Assembly: GCA_021801645.1 (NCBI GenBank)
Contig: JAJYXT010000086.1
Location: forward strand, 26,379-90,378
DNA length: 64,000 nt
Origin: a bacterium
Lineage (GTDB): Bacteria; Chloroflexota; Dormibacteria; Aeolococcales; Bog-877
Direction: 5' to 3'
Shown: piece after piece, positions 8,633 to 17,413 of the stretch
Layout of the letters: each line of letters starts with the position of its first letter
How positions within the stretch are numbered: position 1 is the first letter of the stretch
Made by a program: the position numbers and the translations under genes
The notes under the pieces: generated by a model
What the model was told of the DNA's origin: nothing
The model's database searches: none
The model's input: the letters and a program-made list of their open reading frames with translations, nothing else

Positions 8633-11530
8633 TCAGGGCTCGCCCTGCATAGGGGGATGGCCATCGGATAGCTCCAGACCGATCCCCACCACCTCCCCCT
8701 CCAGCCGCGCCTCGGAGCGGTGTCGGTAGCCGGAGGGCACCGCGGCCCCGGCGGTCCCGAGCTCGATGTGAGTCAGGAAGCACTGGCGTCGGAGCTGCTC
8801 CTGGCCGTCGCGGGCCGCGGCCAGCAGCGGCTCGGAGGCGGCCAGGAAGAGGCGGGCAGGCTGGCCCGCGCTGAGCCCCGCCACCTTCCTCTGGTTCTGC
8901 ACCTGCCTGATCAGCCCGCGGAGGATGCCCTCCTGCCGCAGCTCCTGGGTGAGCTCGAAGTCGAGCTCGATCGAGGCCTGCCCCTCCGCGGCAACGCAGC
9001 GTACGTCCCGCACATTGATCTCCTCAGCCAGCACCGCCGCCAGCTCCGACGAGAGCTCGGCGCCCAGCACGATGGCTTGGGGCAGCGGCTGGCGGATCGG
9101 GACACCGGCCGCCTCCCGTCTGGCCCGCGCCTCCTCGGTGAGGCGGCGCACCAGCTCCATCTCACGAAGCAGCTGGTCGTCCGCCGGACCAGCATCCGGG
9201 TACCCCTCGAGGTGGACGGAGACCCCGTCGCCCCCGGGGGACAGCTCACGGTAGATGGCGTCGGCCGTAAAGGGGGTGAAGGGAGCCAGCAGCCGGCAGG
9301 TGTCCAGCAGCACCCGGTGGAGGGTGGCGAAGGCGGCCTCCGGGTGCTGGGCCTCGGGGCGCAGCCGCACTCGGGAGCCCCGGAGGTACCAGGTGCTGGT
9401 GTCCTCGACCAATCTCTGGATCGCCCGGCAGGCGCTGTGGGCGTCGTAGCGATCCATCGCCTCCCGGGCCTCCGCCACGGTTTGGGCCAGGCGGGCCAGG
9501 ATCCAGCGGTCCAGGGGGTGGTCCGGGGCCGGAGATGCATCCCCCGCTTCCCATCCCCGAAGGTTGGCGTAGGTCACGAGGAAGCTCTGCGCGTTCCACA
9601 GGAGGTTGAGGAAGCGGGCGCCCCCGTCCACCACCCGGCGCGCGGAGATGCGGTATTCCTGGCCCACCTTCACGGTGGTGTAGAACCACCACCGAAGGGC
9701 GTCCGAGCCGGTCTCCGAGAGCAGCTTCCAGGGGTCGATGACGTTCCCCCGGGACTTGGACATCTTCCGCCCCCGCTCGTCCACCACCAGGCTGGGCACC
9801 ACCACATTGCGGTAGGCGGGCTCATCGAAGAGCATGGTGGACTCGGCGAGGAGGGTGTAGAACCAGCCCCGTGTCTGGTCCAGCGCCTCGCAGATGTAGT
9901 CGGCCGGGTGCTCGTTCTCGAACCGCTCCCGGTTCTCGAAGGGGTAATGCCACTGGGCGAAGGGCATGGCCCCCGAGTCGTACCAGCAGTCGATGACCTC
10001 CGGGACCCGGCGCATCAGCCCGCCGCAGTCACAGGCGAGGGTGACCTCGTCGATGTAGGGCTTGTGGGGGTCGAAATCCTCCGGCAGGGACAGCTCGACG
10101 AAGCTGCCGATGCAGCGCTCGGCCTGGCAGTCCGGGCAGACCCAGATCGGCAGCGGGGTGCCCCAGTACCTGGCCCTGGAGAGGTTCCAGTCCTGGAGCG
10201 TCTCCAGCCAGTTGCCCATCCTCCCGTCACGAAGGTGGGAGGGCACCCAATGGATGGCCCGGTTGTTGGCCAGGAGCCGCTCCTTGACCGCCGTGGTGCG
10301 GATGAACCAGGAGTCCAGCGCGTAGTACAGGAGGGGCGTCTCGCAGCGCCAGCAGAAGGGATAGGTGTGATGGATGGTCTCGGAGCGGTAGAGCAGGCCA
10401 CGGGACCTGAGGTTCTCCTCGATGGCCGGGTCGGCTTCCTTCACGAACTGCCCGGCGAAGTCGGAAACAAATGGCAGGAACCGGCCGTCGGGACCTACGG
10501 TGTGGCGGATCTCCAACCCCTCCTCCTGGCAGAGCCGGAGGTCGTCCTCACCGTAGGCACCGGCGGTGTGCACCACCCCGGTCCCCTCCTCGGTGGAGAC
10601 GAAGTCGGCGGACACCACCCGCCAGGCGGCCTCCTGCTCTGGGAGATAGGGGAAGAGCCGCTGGTACCGAAGGCCCAGAAGCCGGGTCCCCGGGAACTCC
10701 TCCTCCACCAGGTAGTCCCCCTCCAGCATGGAGAGGCGGTCCCGGGCCAGGATGAGTCGCTCCTCCCCCTGGCGCACCCGGACATAGGCGATCTGCTCAC
10801 CCACCGCCAGGGCGAGGTTCCCCGGAAGGGTCCAGGGGGTGGTGGTCCAGGCCAGGATGCTGGTCAGAGGATCGTCCACCAGCCGGAAGCGCACCGTCAC
10901 CCCGGGATCGGGAACGTCGTCCCGGTAGGCGCCGGGCTGGCCGAGCTCATGGCTGGAGAGTGAGGTCTGGCAGCGTGGGCAGTAGGGGGCCACGCGGAAG
11001 CCGCGGTAGAGCCAGCCGTGGTCGTATAGCTGGCGCAGGCTCCACCAAACCGACTCGATGTACGAGGGGTCGTAGGTGCGGTAGGCGTGGTCCAGGTCCA
11101 GCCAGAACCCGATCCGCGCGGTGAGCCGCTCCCACTCGTCGATGTACTCCATGACGCTGTTACGGCAGAGACGGTTGAACTCCTCGACCCCGAACTCCTC
11201 GATCTCCGGCTTGGCCCGGATCTTGAGGCTGCGCTCCACCTCCAACTCCACCGGCAGCCCGTGGGTGTCCCACCCTCCCCGGCGCTCCACCCGGCGGCCG
11301 AGCATCTCCTGGTAGCGCAGGAAGCAGTCCTTGAAGGAGCGGGCGAGTATGTGGTGGACCCCGGGTAGCCCGTTGGCCGTGGGCGGACCCTCGTAGAAGA
11401 CAAACGGCTTCCCCTCACGACGCCGCTCCAGACTCCGCTGGAAGAGCTTCTCCCCCTCCCAGTGCGAGAGCATCTGCTCCTCGAGTTCGGGGAGGTTCAG
11501 CCGGGCGGGGAGCGGTTGGAACGGGGGCAT
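8633..11530 (-). CDS. ileS: Isoleucyl-tRNA synthetase
   Basis: EGPPTANGLPGVHHILARSFKD (HIGH region), KMSKSRGN (KMSKS). Confidence 0.97.
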   Translation of the reverse strand: MPPFQPLPARLNLPELEEQMLSHWEGEKLFQRSLERRREGKPFVFYEGPPTANGLPGVHHILARSFKDCFLRYQEMLGRRVERRGGWDTHGLPVELEVERSLKIRAKPEIEEFGVEEFNRLCRNSVMEYIDEWERLTARIGFWLDLDHAYRTYDPSYIESVWWSLRQLYDHGWLYRGFRVAPYCPRCQTSLSSHELGQPGAYRDDVPDPGVTVRFRLVDDPLTSILAWTTTPWTLPGNLALAVGEQIAYVRVRQGEERLILARDRLSMLEGDYLVEEEFPGTRLLGLRYQRLFPYLPEQEAAWRVVSADFVSTEEGTGVVHTAGAYGEDDLRLCQEEGLEIRHTVGPDGRFLPFVSDFAGQFVKEADPAIEENLRSRGLLYRSETIHHTYPFCWRCETPLLYYALDSWFIRTTAVKERLLANNRAIHWVPSHLRDGRMGNWLETLQDWNLSRARYWGTPLPIWVCPDCQAERCIGSFVELSLPEDFDPHKPYIDEVTLACDCGGLMRRVPEVIDCWYDSGAMPFAQWHYPFENRERFENEHPADYICEALDQTRGWFYTLLAESTMLFDEPAYRNVVVPSLVVDERGRKMSKSRGNVIDPWKLLSETGSDALRWWFYTTVKVGQEYRISARRVVDGGARFLNLLWNAQSFLVTYANLRGWEAGDASPAPDHPLDRWILARLAQTVAEAREAMDRYDAHSACRAIQRLVEDTSTWYLRGSRVRLRPEAQHPEAAFATLHRVLLDTCRLLAPFTPFTADAIYRELSPGGDGVSVHLEGYPDAGPADDQLLREMELVRRLTEEARARREAAGVPIRQPLPQAIVLGAELSSELAAVLAEEINVRDVRCVAAEGQASIELDFELTQELRQEGILRGLIRQVQNQRKVAGLSAGQPARLFLAASEPLLAAARDGQEQLRRQCFLTHIELGTAGAAVPSGYRHRSEARLEGEVVGIGLELSDGHPPMQGEP

Positions 11531-11648
11531 GCGCGCCTATGTCTCCTGATGAGTTCCGCGGCCCCAGCGTAGGTGCCCGGCGATGGCAGGTTAGCATGGC
11601 AGGTGATCTGCGCCGGGGCTCCCGGCCCCTTCAAGAGAGGAGACCGCC

Positions 11649-12164
11649 GTGCCGCTGGAAGCCGCCCCCGGACCCGTGGAGCGCCCCATCGACCTCTACT
11701 TCGACGATTTCCGGCCCGGGCAGCGATTCCAACTGGGCGGCTGGCTGGTCACCCAGGAAGAGATCCTGGAATTCGCGCTGAAGTACGACCCCCAGCCCTT
11801 CCATCGGGACCCCGAACTGGCGCGCACCACCGCGTTCCAGGGGCTGATCGCCTCGGGCTGGCAGACCGCCGGCTTCTGGATGCGCCTCTACTGCGAGGAG
11901 GTGCTGCTGCGGTCCTCCAGCCTGGGATCGCCGGGAATCGAGGAGGTGCGCTGGCTGGCGCCGGTTCGCCCCGGAGACCGGCTCACGGGCGAGGTCGAGG
12001 TGGTGGAGGTGCGTCCGTCCACGCGCCACCCGGAGCGGGGCACGGTGGTGATGCGGGGTCGGCTCTGGGATCAGCGCGAGGAGGCGAAGATGCGGATGAC
12101 CGCCTTTGGCCTCTTCGGACGACGACCGGGGTCGGCCAAGCCCGGGGCCGCTGAGGGCTCCTAG
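11649..12164 (+). CDS. MaoC-like hot-dog dehydratase/hydratase
   Basis: DFRPGQRFQLGGWLVTQEEILEFALKYDPQPFHRDPELARTTAFQGLIASGW typical MaoC (R-hydratase) region. Confidence 0.88.
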   Translation: MPLEAAPGPVERPIDLYFDDFRPGQRFQLGGWLVTQEEILEFALKYDPQPFHRDPELARTTAFQGLIASGWQTAGFWMRLYCEEVLLRSSSLGSPGIEEVRWLAPVRPGDRLTGEVEVVEVRPSTRHPERGTVVMRGRLWDQREEAKMRMTAFGLFGRRPGSAKPGAAEGS

Positions 12165-12362
12165 GGCCGGCTCTCCCGGAGGACGGGGAGGCGCTGGGAG
12201 GGGTCAGTCCTCTGGGCGCGTCGTCCAGGTGCACGGTGCCGCACATGGCCGGGGGCCGCCGACCAAGGGGCATCAACCGTTCATCCTCCGGGGACCGGCC
12301 TGCGGCTGCGGGAACAGGATGGCCGTCCGCGAGTGGGGCCCCCGGAAGACTCTGGCTGTGCT

Positions 12363-12399
12363 ATGGTTCAACCATGATTGATTCAATGGTCACTGAATC
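12363..12399. promoter_or_regulatory. Cluster of overlapping palindromes at the first arsR start: putative autoregulatory operator
   Basis: ATGGTTcAACCAT (12363-12375), ATTGAtTCAAT (12377-12387), GATTCA-N8-TGAATC (12380-12399), all perfect dyads. Confidence 0.6.
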
Positions 12400-12706
12400 G
12401 TCGCTCACCCGGGCTGGGCTGCTGGCCCTGGCCGCCGACCCCGTTCGCTATCAGCTGCTCACCACCCTGTCCCAGGGCGAGGAGTGCGTCTGCGACCTCC
12501 AGAAGGAGGTGCCGGTGCCGATGAACCTTCTCTCGTACCACCTGCGAGTGCTGCGTGAGGCCGGGCTCGTGACCTGCACCCCGAGGGGGAGGCGGCGCGA
12601 CTACCGCCTGGCTGAGGGGGCGATGGAGCGGCTTGTGGCGGCCCTGCCCGGCGCGGGCCTGTCGGCGGGCGTGAGTGAAACCCGGGGCCCGGGAGAGGAG
12701 GAGTGA
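12374..12706 (+). CDS. arsR: ArsR-family repressor with canonical As(III)-binding motif
   Basis: GEECVCDLQKEVPVPMNLLSYHLRVLREAGLV; ECVCDL is the classic ArsR alpha3 site. Start could also be ATG 12386. Confidence 0.92.
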   Translation: MIDSMVTESSLTRAGLLALAADPVRYQLLTTLSQGEECVCDLQKEVPVPMNLLSYHLRVLREAGLVTCTPRGRRRDYRLAEGAMERLVAALPGAGLSAGVSETRGPGEEE

Positions 12707-12707
12707 G

Positions 12708-14021
12708 ATGCAGAGCCGAGCTGGTGGGGCGGACAGCCCCCTGATCGGGCAGGACCGCATCGACCCGGTCGCCGACCCTACGGACGGCGTCCGGGCCCTG
12801 GGCGCCACTGGTGAGGTGGAGGTGCTGCGGGGTGAGAACGCCGCCCTGCGAGCGGAGATGCGTCACCTGGCCCATGAGCTGGAGCGGGAGGAGCGCCGGC
12901 ACCGATTCTGCCTCCGTTGCTTCCACCCCGGCTGGTACGCGGTGGTGATGGGCACCGGGATAGTGGCGATCGCCCTGGCGGCCAACCCCGGCACCTGGTC
13001 GGGGCTTCGCGGGCCGGCCCTGGACGGCGCCCGGGCGGTGGCGGTCCTGGTGGCGCTCCTCATGGTGGGGCTGGCGGTCCCGTATGCGGCCCGGTTGGTC
13101 CGCTACCCGAGGGAAGCGCTGGCCGACCTCCGCAGCCCGGTTCTCGGCCCCATGTACGCGACGGTTCCAGCCGGGCTGCTCGTGGGTGCGGTGATGGCGG
13201 GCGCCGTGGGGCCGCTGATCCTCTCCCGCGTCGTGGTCTATGACCTGGTCTTCTGGCTGGCGTGGGTCGGGGTGCCGCTGACCTTCGCGGTGAGCGTGGC
13301 CTTCGTGTACGCCATGCTCTCCCAGCGCGACAACTCCATGGCTCAGGTGAGCGGCTCCTGGTTCATCCCCCCGGTGGCCAACATCGTGGTCCCTCTGGTG
13401 CTGGTCGAACTGGCCGCCCATGCCGACCCCGCCACCCTGCGGCTCCTCACCTTTGCCGGCTACGCCTTCTGGGGGATGGGCTTCGTCCTCTTCCTCCTGG
13501 TGCTCTCGCTGCTCCACGACCGGCTGGTCCTCCACCCCATGCCCCCGGCGGGGATGGCGCCCTCCTTGGTGATCGGGCTCGGGCCGGTGGGGGTGGGGGC
13601 CCTGGCGCTGCTCCGGCTCTCCGCCACCTCGGCGCCCCTTTTCGGCCACTTCGCCGGATCGGTCTCGGCACTCTCCCTGATCGCCGCCTCGGTGCTCTGG
13701 GGCTTCGGCCTCTGGTGGTTCTTCACCACGCTGGTGGTCATGGTCCGGTACCTCGTGGAGGGGCCTTTGCCCTATGGGATGGGCTGGTGGGCGTTCACCT
13801 TCCCGCTGGGCGCCTTCACCATGGCCACCCTGGCCCTGGCTCGGGCCTGGCGGCTCACTGATGTCGAGTACATGGGGGTGGGGCTGGTGGCCCTGCTCCT
13901 GGTCCTCTGGCTGGTGGTGACCCTGCGCACGCTCTGGGCCTCGATCAGCGGTGAGGCCTGGGCGCCGGGGCGGGGTGGGGCCTCCCCGGGGATCGGCGCC
14001 CCCACATCGGTATTGCCCTGA
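12708..14021 (+). CDS. TDT-family (TehA/Mae1/SLAC1-type) anion channel/permease with extra N-terminal coiled-coil and CxxC
   Basis: RCFHPGWYAVVMGTGIVAIAL signature of TDT family, ~10 TM segments; strong SD GGAGAGGAGG before ATG 12708. Confidence 0.85.
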   Translation: MQSRAGGADSPLIGQDRIDPVADPTDGVRALGATGEVEVLRGENAALRAEMRHLAHELEREERRHRFCLRCFHPGWYAVVMGTGIVAIALAANPGTWSGLRGPALDGARAVAVLVALLMVGLAVPYAARLVRYPREALADLRSPVLGPMYATVPAGLLVGAVMAGAVGPLILSRVVVYDLVFWLAWVGVPLTFAVSVAFVYAMLSQRDNSMAQVSGSWFIPPVANIVVPLVLVELAAHADPATLRLLTFAGYAFWGMGFVLFLLVLSLLHDRLVLHPMPPAGMAPSLVIGLGPVGVGALALLRLSATSAPLFGHFAGSVSALSLIAASVLWGFGLWWFFTTLVVMVRYLVEGPLPYGMGWWAFTFPLGAFTMATLALARAWRLTDVEYMGVGLVALLLVLWLVVTLRTLWASISGEAWAPGRGGASPGIGAPTSVLP

Positions 14022-14063
14022 ACTGCTGCCCACGAGCAGCGCCATCTGCGAAAGGAGACGGAG

Positions 14064-14447
14064 ATGAATGACCAACCAGACGTCCAGAGCGTGCTCGGCA
14101 ACATGAAGGCCGGGCTCGGCACCCTGCCGGCCGCGATCCAGCTGGCCGCCACCGCGGACCCGGCCATGGTGCTGGAGCAGGCCAGGAGCAGCGCGTTCGC
14201 CATGCCGGCGGACGGGGCACTCGACCCGGAGACCCGGACCATCGTCTACCTGGCCGCCGCGCTGGCGGCCTCCAACCACGCCTGCGTCACCGCCATGACC
14301 GGCAAGGCCAAGCTGCAGGGGATCGCTCCCGCGAAGCTGCTGGAGGCCTTCCACATCGCTCGCTACGCGCTCGCCACCCGGGTCGTCGGGGACGCCGAGC
14401 CGCTGCTATCGGAGCTGGCGGCCCGGGCCAGCTCGCAGGCCGCTTGA
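14064..14447 (+). CDS. Carboxymuconolactone decarboxylase/AhpD-fold-like protein
   Basis: LDPETRTIVYLAAALAASNHACVTAMTGKAKLQGIAPAKLLEAFHIARYALA resembles CMD fold; good SD (AAAGGAGA). Confidence 0.65.
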   Translation: MNDQPDVQSVLGNMKAGLGTLPAAIQLAATADPAMVLEQARSSAFAMPADGALDPETRTIVYLAAALAASNHACVTAMTGKAKLQGIAPAKLLEAFHIARYALATRVVGDAEPLLSELAARASSQAA

Positions 14448-14509
14448 GGACCATAGCCCAGCCCGCACCCGGGGCCCTGAGCGGCCCCGGGTGCTACGGT
14501 TTACTCCTG

Positions 14510-14929
14510 ATGCGCACCATGCCCCGGATGGTCGAGCAGCCCTGCTGCGACCCGGTCCCCGGGCCAGACACCGTGGCCCCCCCGGACGATGTCCGACTGG
14601 CCCTGCTGGCCAAGGCGCTGGGACACCCCGTCCGGGTGCGGATCCTGCGACTGCTGGCCAGCCGCCGCTCCTGCATGACCGGGGAGATGGTGACCCACTT
14701 CGACCTGGCCCAGTCCACCGTCTCCGAGCACCTGCGGATCCTCAAGACGGCCGGCCTGATCCAGGGGGAGATCGAGGGTCCGCGCACCTCCTATTGCCTC
14801 TCCGGGAGTGGGTTGGCGGCGCTGGAGGCCGGGGTGGCCTCGCTGGCGGCCGGGGCAGAGTGCGCTCCCTCCGCCCCGGCAATGGAGGCCGGCCCCGCCG
14901 GACAGCCGGCCTGGGCAGGGGGGCACTAG
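14510..14929 (+). CDS. Second ArsR-family winged-helix regulator
   Basis: LLAKALGHPVRVRILRLLASRRSCMTGEMVTHFDLAQSTVSEHLRILKTAGLIQGEIEGPRTSYCLS. Confidence 0.92.
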   Translation: MRTMPRMVEQPCCDPVPGPDTVAPPDDVRLALLAKALGHPVRVRILRLLASRRSCMTGEMVTHFDLAQSTVSEHLRILKTAGLIQGEIEGPRTSYCLSGSGLAALEAGVASLAAGAECAPSAPAMEAGPAGQPAWAGGH

Positions 14930-15074
14930 CCCGGCCCCTCCGCGTTCCGGCCCAGCGCTGGCCAGAATCAACGCCTGAGCGGGGCGGGGCGGGCGCTCAC
15001 CGCTTGGACCGCCAGGACCCGCTCCCCCGAAACCCGGCACCCCGACCCGACCGAGGGAAAACCCGCGGTTGCAC

Positions 15075-15092
15075 CATCGTCCATCGACGATG
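15075..15092. promoter_or_regulatory. Palindromic putative ArsR-type operator upstream of arsD
   Basis: CATCGTC-CATC-GACGATG, perfect 7-bp arms, ~60 bp upstream of arsD start. Confidence 0.55.
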
Positions 15093-15150
15093 TACGATTG
15101 CTTCGAGCCGGGCGGTGCCCCGGCCAGATCGGAGACCAAGGAGATCGAGA

Positions 15151-15540
15151 ATGAGAGTGGAAGTCTACGACCCGGCGATGTGCTGCTCCACCGGCGTCTG
15201 CGGCCCCAAGGTGGATCCCGCCCTCGCCCAGTTCGCCAGCGACCTTGACTGGCTGGCCGGACAGGGGGTGGAGGTCACCCGTTTCAACCTGAGCCAGGAG
15301 CCGGGCGCCTTCGTCGCCAACCCCGCGGTCAGCCAGCTGCTCCAGCAGGCCGGGGACTCGGCCCTTCCCGCGGTCCTGGTCGACGACGCGGTCCGCTCCT
15401 CAGGCCGATTCCCGAAGCGGCACGAGCTGGCCGAATGGACGGGGGTCGAGGCGCCCGCCGAGGCGGCCACCAGGATCCCCGTGCCGGTGGCGGCCGGGGA
15501 CTGCTGCGGTGGGTCCGGCTCGCAGGCCGGGTGCTGCTGA
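15151..15540 (+). CDS. arsD: Arsenic metallochaperone ArsD
   Basis: VEVYDPAMCCSTGVCGPKVDPALA (C12/C13/C18 site) and C-terminal vicinal Cys pairs CCGG...GCC. Confidence 0.96.
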   Translation: MRVEVYDPAMCCSTGVCGPKVDPALAQFASDLDWLAGQGVEVTRFNLSQEPGAFVANPAVSQLLQQAGDSALPAVLVDDAVRSSGRFPKRHELAEWTGVEAPAEAATRIPVPVAAGDCCGGSGSQAGCC

Positions 15541-15549
15541 GGAGCTGAC

Positions 15550-17340
15550 ATGCTGAACCTGGTCCTGGATGCCGCCCCCCGTTTTCTCTTCTTCACCGGC
15601 AAGGGTGGGGTGGGCAAGACCTCCCTCTCCTGCGCCACCGCCCTGACCCTGGCCGAGCGGGGCGCCCGGGTGCTGCTGGTCAGCACCGACCCAGCCTCGA
15701 ACCTGAGCGAGGTGCTCGGTACCCGCCTGGGCAACGAGCCCGGGCCGGTCCCCGGGGCCCCTGGGCTCATGGCCCTGGACATCGATCCCATGGCGGCGGC
15801 GTCCGCCTATCGCGACCGGGTGGTCGGTCCCTACCGGGGAGTGCTACCGGACCAGGTGGTGGAGGGGATCGAAGAGCAGCTCTCCGGCTCGTGCACCGTG
15901 GAGATCGCCGCCTTCGACCAGTTCACCGCCCTGCTGTCGGCGCCCGGGGACTTCGACCACGTGGTCTTCGACACCGCCCCCACCGGGCACACCCTTAGGA
16001 TGCTGGCCCTGCCCGGCGCCTGGACCAGCTACCTCGACACCAATGAGGTCGGGGTCACCTGCGTGGGGCCGCTCTCGGGCCTCACCCAGCAGCGCGCCCG
16101 CTACCGCGAGGCGCTCCAGGTCCTGGCCGATCCCGGGAAGACGACCCTGGTGCTGGTCACCAGGCCGGACGCCGGCGCGTTGCAGGAGGCCGGACGCGCC
16201 AGCTCGGAGCTGGCCGCCATCGGGCTCCGCAATCAGCTGCTTCTGGTCAACGGGGTCCATCCTGGCCTGGAGGACGCGGGCGACCGGGTGGGCCAGGCCT
16301 TCGTGGCCCGGCAACGCGGGGCGCTGGAGCTGATGGCCCCGGACCTGGCGCAGCTGCCGCGGGAGTCCATCCCGCTCATGGGCCGTCCACCCGTGGGGCT
16401 GGACGGCCTCCGCTCGCTGCTGCAATCCGAGGGGCCGGATCCGCTTCGCCCACCGAGCCTCGGCGAGGGCCTGCCCGACGAGTACGAGCTCGGACTGGCC
16501 CGGCTGGTCGAGGAGGTCGCGCACCGTGGTCGCGGGCTGGTCATGACCATGGGCAAGGGCGGAGTTGGCAAGACGACGGTGGCTGCCTCCATCGCCGTGG
16601 CGATCGCCCAGCAGGGGGTCCCGGTGGTGCTCTCGACCACCGACCCGGCCGCCCACCTGATCTCGGTCCTGGGGAGCGGATCAGACCTGCCAGCGCGCCT
16701 CAGCGTGGAGCGGATCGACCCGGCCGCGGCCACCGCCGCGTACACCGCTGAGGTTCTCGAGGGTGCCGGGGCGGGCCTGGAGCAGGCGGCCCGGGACGTC
16801 CTGGTGGAGGACCTGCGCTCTCCCTGCACCGAGGAGATCGCCGTCTTCCGGGAGTTCGCCGCCACGGTGGCACGGGCGCAGGACCAGGTGGTGGTGTTGG
16901 ACACCGCCCCCAGCGGGCACACCCTCCTGCTCCTGGATGCCGCGCGCAGCTTCCAGCGCGAGGTCAGCCGGCAGTCCGCCGAGGTGCCGCCGGAGGTCGA
17001 GGCCCTGCTCGACCGGCTCTCCGACCCGGAGTTCACCAGGATCGTGGTCGTCACCCTGGCGGAACCGACCCCGGTGCATGAGGCCCAGTCGCTGCAGGAG
17101 GACCTGCTGCGAGCGGGGATCCGGCCGCTGGCCTGGGTGGTGAACCAGAGCCTGCTGGCGACCGGCACCGAAGACACCCTGCTCGCGGCTCTTGCCGGGC
17201 ACGAGCGGCGCTGGATAGACGAGGCGGCCCGGATCGGCGGACGGGTGATGGTGGTGGGGTGGCAGCCGGCCCCACCCCTCGGAGCGGACGGCCTGCTGGC
17301 CCTGGTGGGAGCCGCCCCGGCGGCGGCGCTCGCGGGGTAG
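15550..17340 (+). CDS. arsA: Arsenite-activated ATPase ArsA, tandem A1-A2 domains
   Basis: Two P-loops (FTGKGGVGKTS and TMGKGGVGKTT); metal-site cysteines present (SGSCTVEIAAF, GVTCVGPL, RSPCTEEIAVF). Confidence 0.96.
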   Translation: MLNLVLDAAPRFLFFTGKGGVGKTSLSCATALTLAERGARVLLVSTDPASNLSEVLGTRLGNEPGPVPGAPGLMALDIDPMAAASAYRDRVVGPYRGVLPDQVVEGIEEQLSGSCTVEIAAFDQFTALLSAPGDFDHVVFDTAPTGHTLRMLALPGAWTSYLDTNEVGVTCVGPLSGLTQQRARYREALQVLADPGKTTLVLVTRPDAGALQEAGRASSELAAIGLRNQLLLVNGVHPGLEDAGDRVGQAFVARQRGALELMAPDLAQLPRESIPLMGRPPVGLDGLRSLLQSEGPDPLRPPSLGEGLPDEYELGLARLVEEVAHRGRGLVMTMGKGGVGKTTVAASIAVAIAQQGVPVVLSTTDPAAHLISVLGSGSDLPARLSVERIDPAAATAAYTAEVLEGAGAGLEQAARDVLVEDLRSPCTEEIAVFREFAATVARAQDQVVVLDTAPSGHTLLLLDAARSFQREVSRQSAEVPPEVEALLDRLSDPEFTRIVVVTLAEPTPVHEAQSLQEDLLRAGIRPLAWVVNQSLLATGTEDTLLAALAGHERRWIDEAARIGGRVMVVGWQPAPPLGADGLLALVGAAPAAALAG

Positions 17341-17413
17341 GGCGGCGGAGACGGTGCGCCCGGCGGGGTCACTGATGGATTAGAGGGCCGGCGGGTCCTT
17401 GGAGGGGTGGAGG

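Noticed and set aside
12459-14354. 631-aa minus-strand ORF across arsR/TDT genes
   Set aside because: Crosses several well-supported plus-strand genes; composition typical of antisense frames
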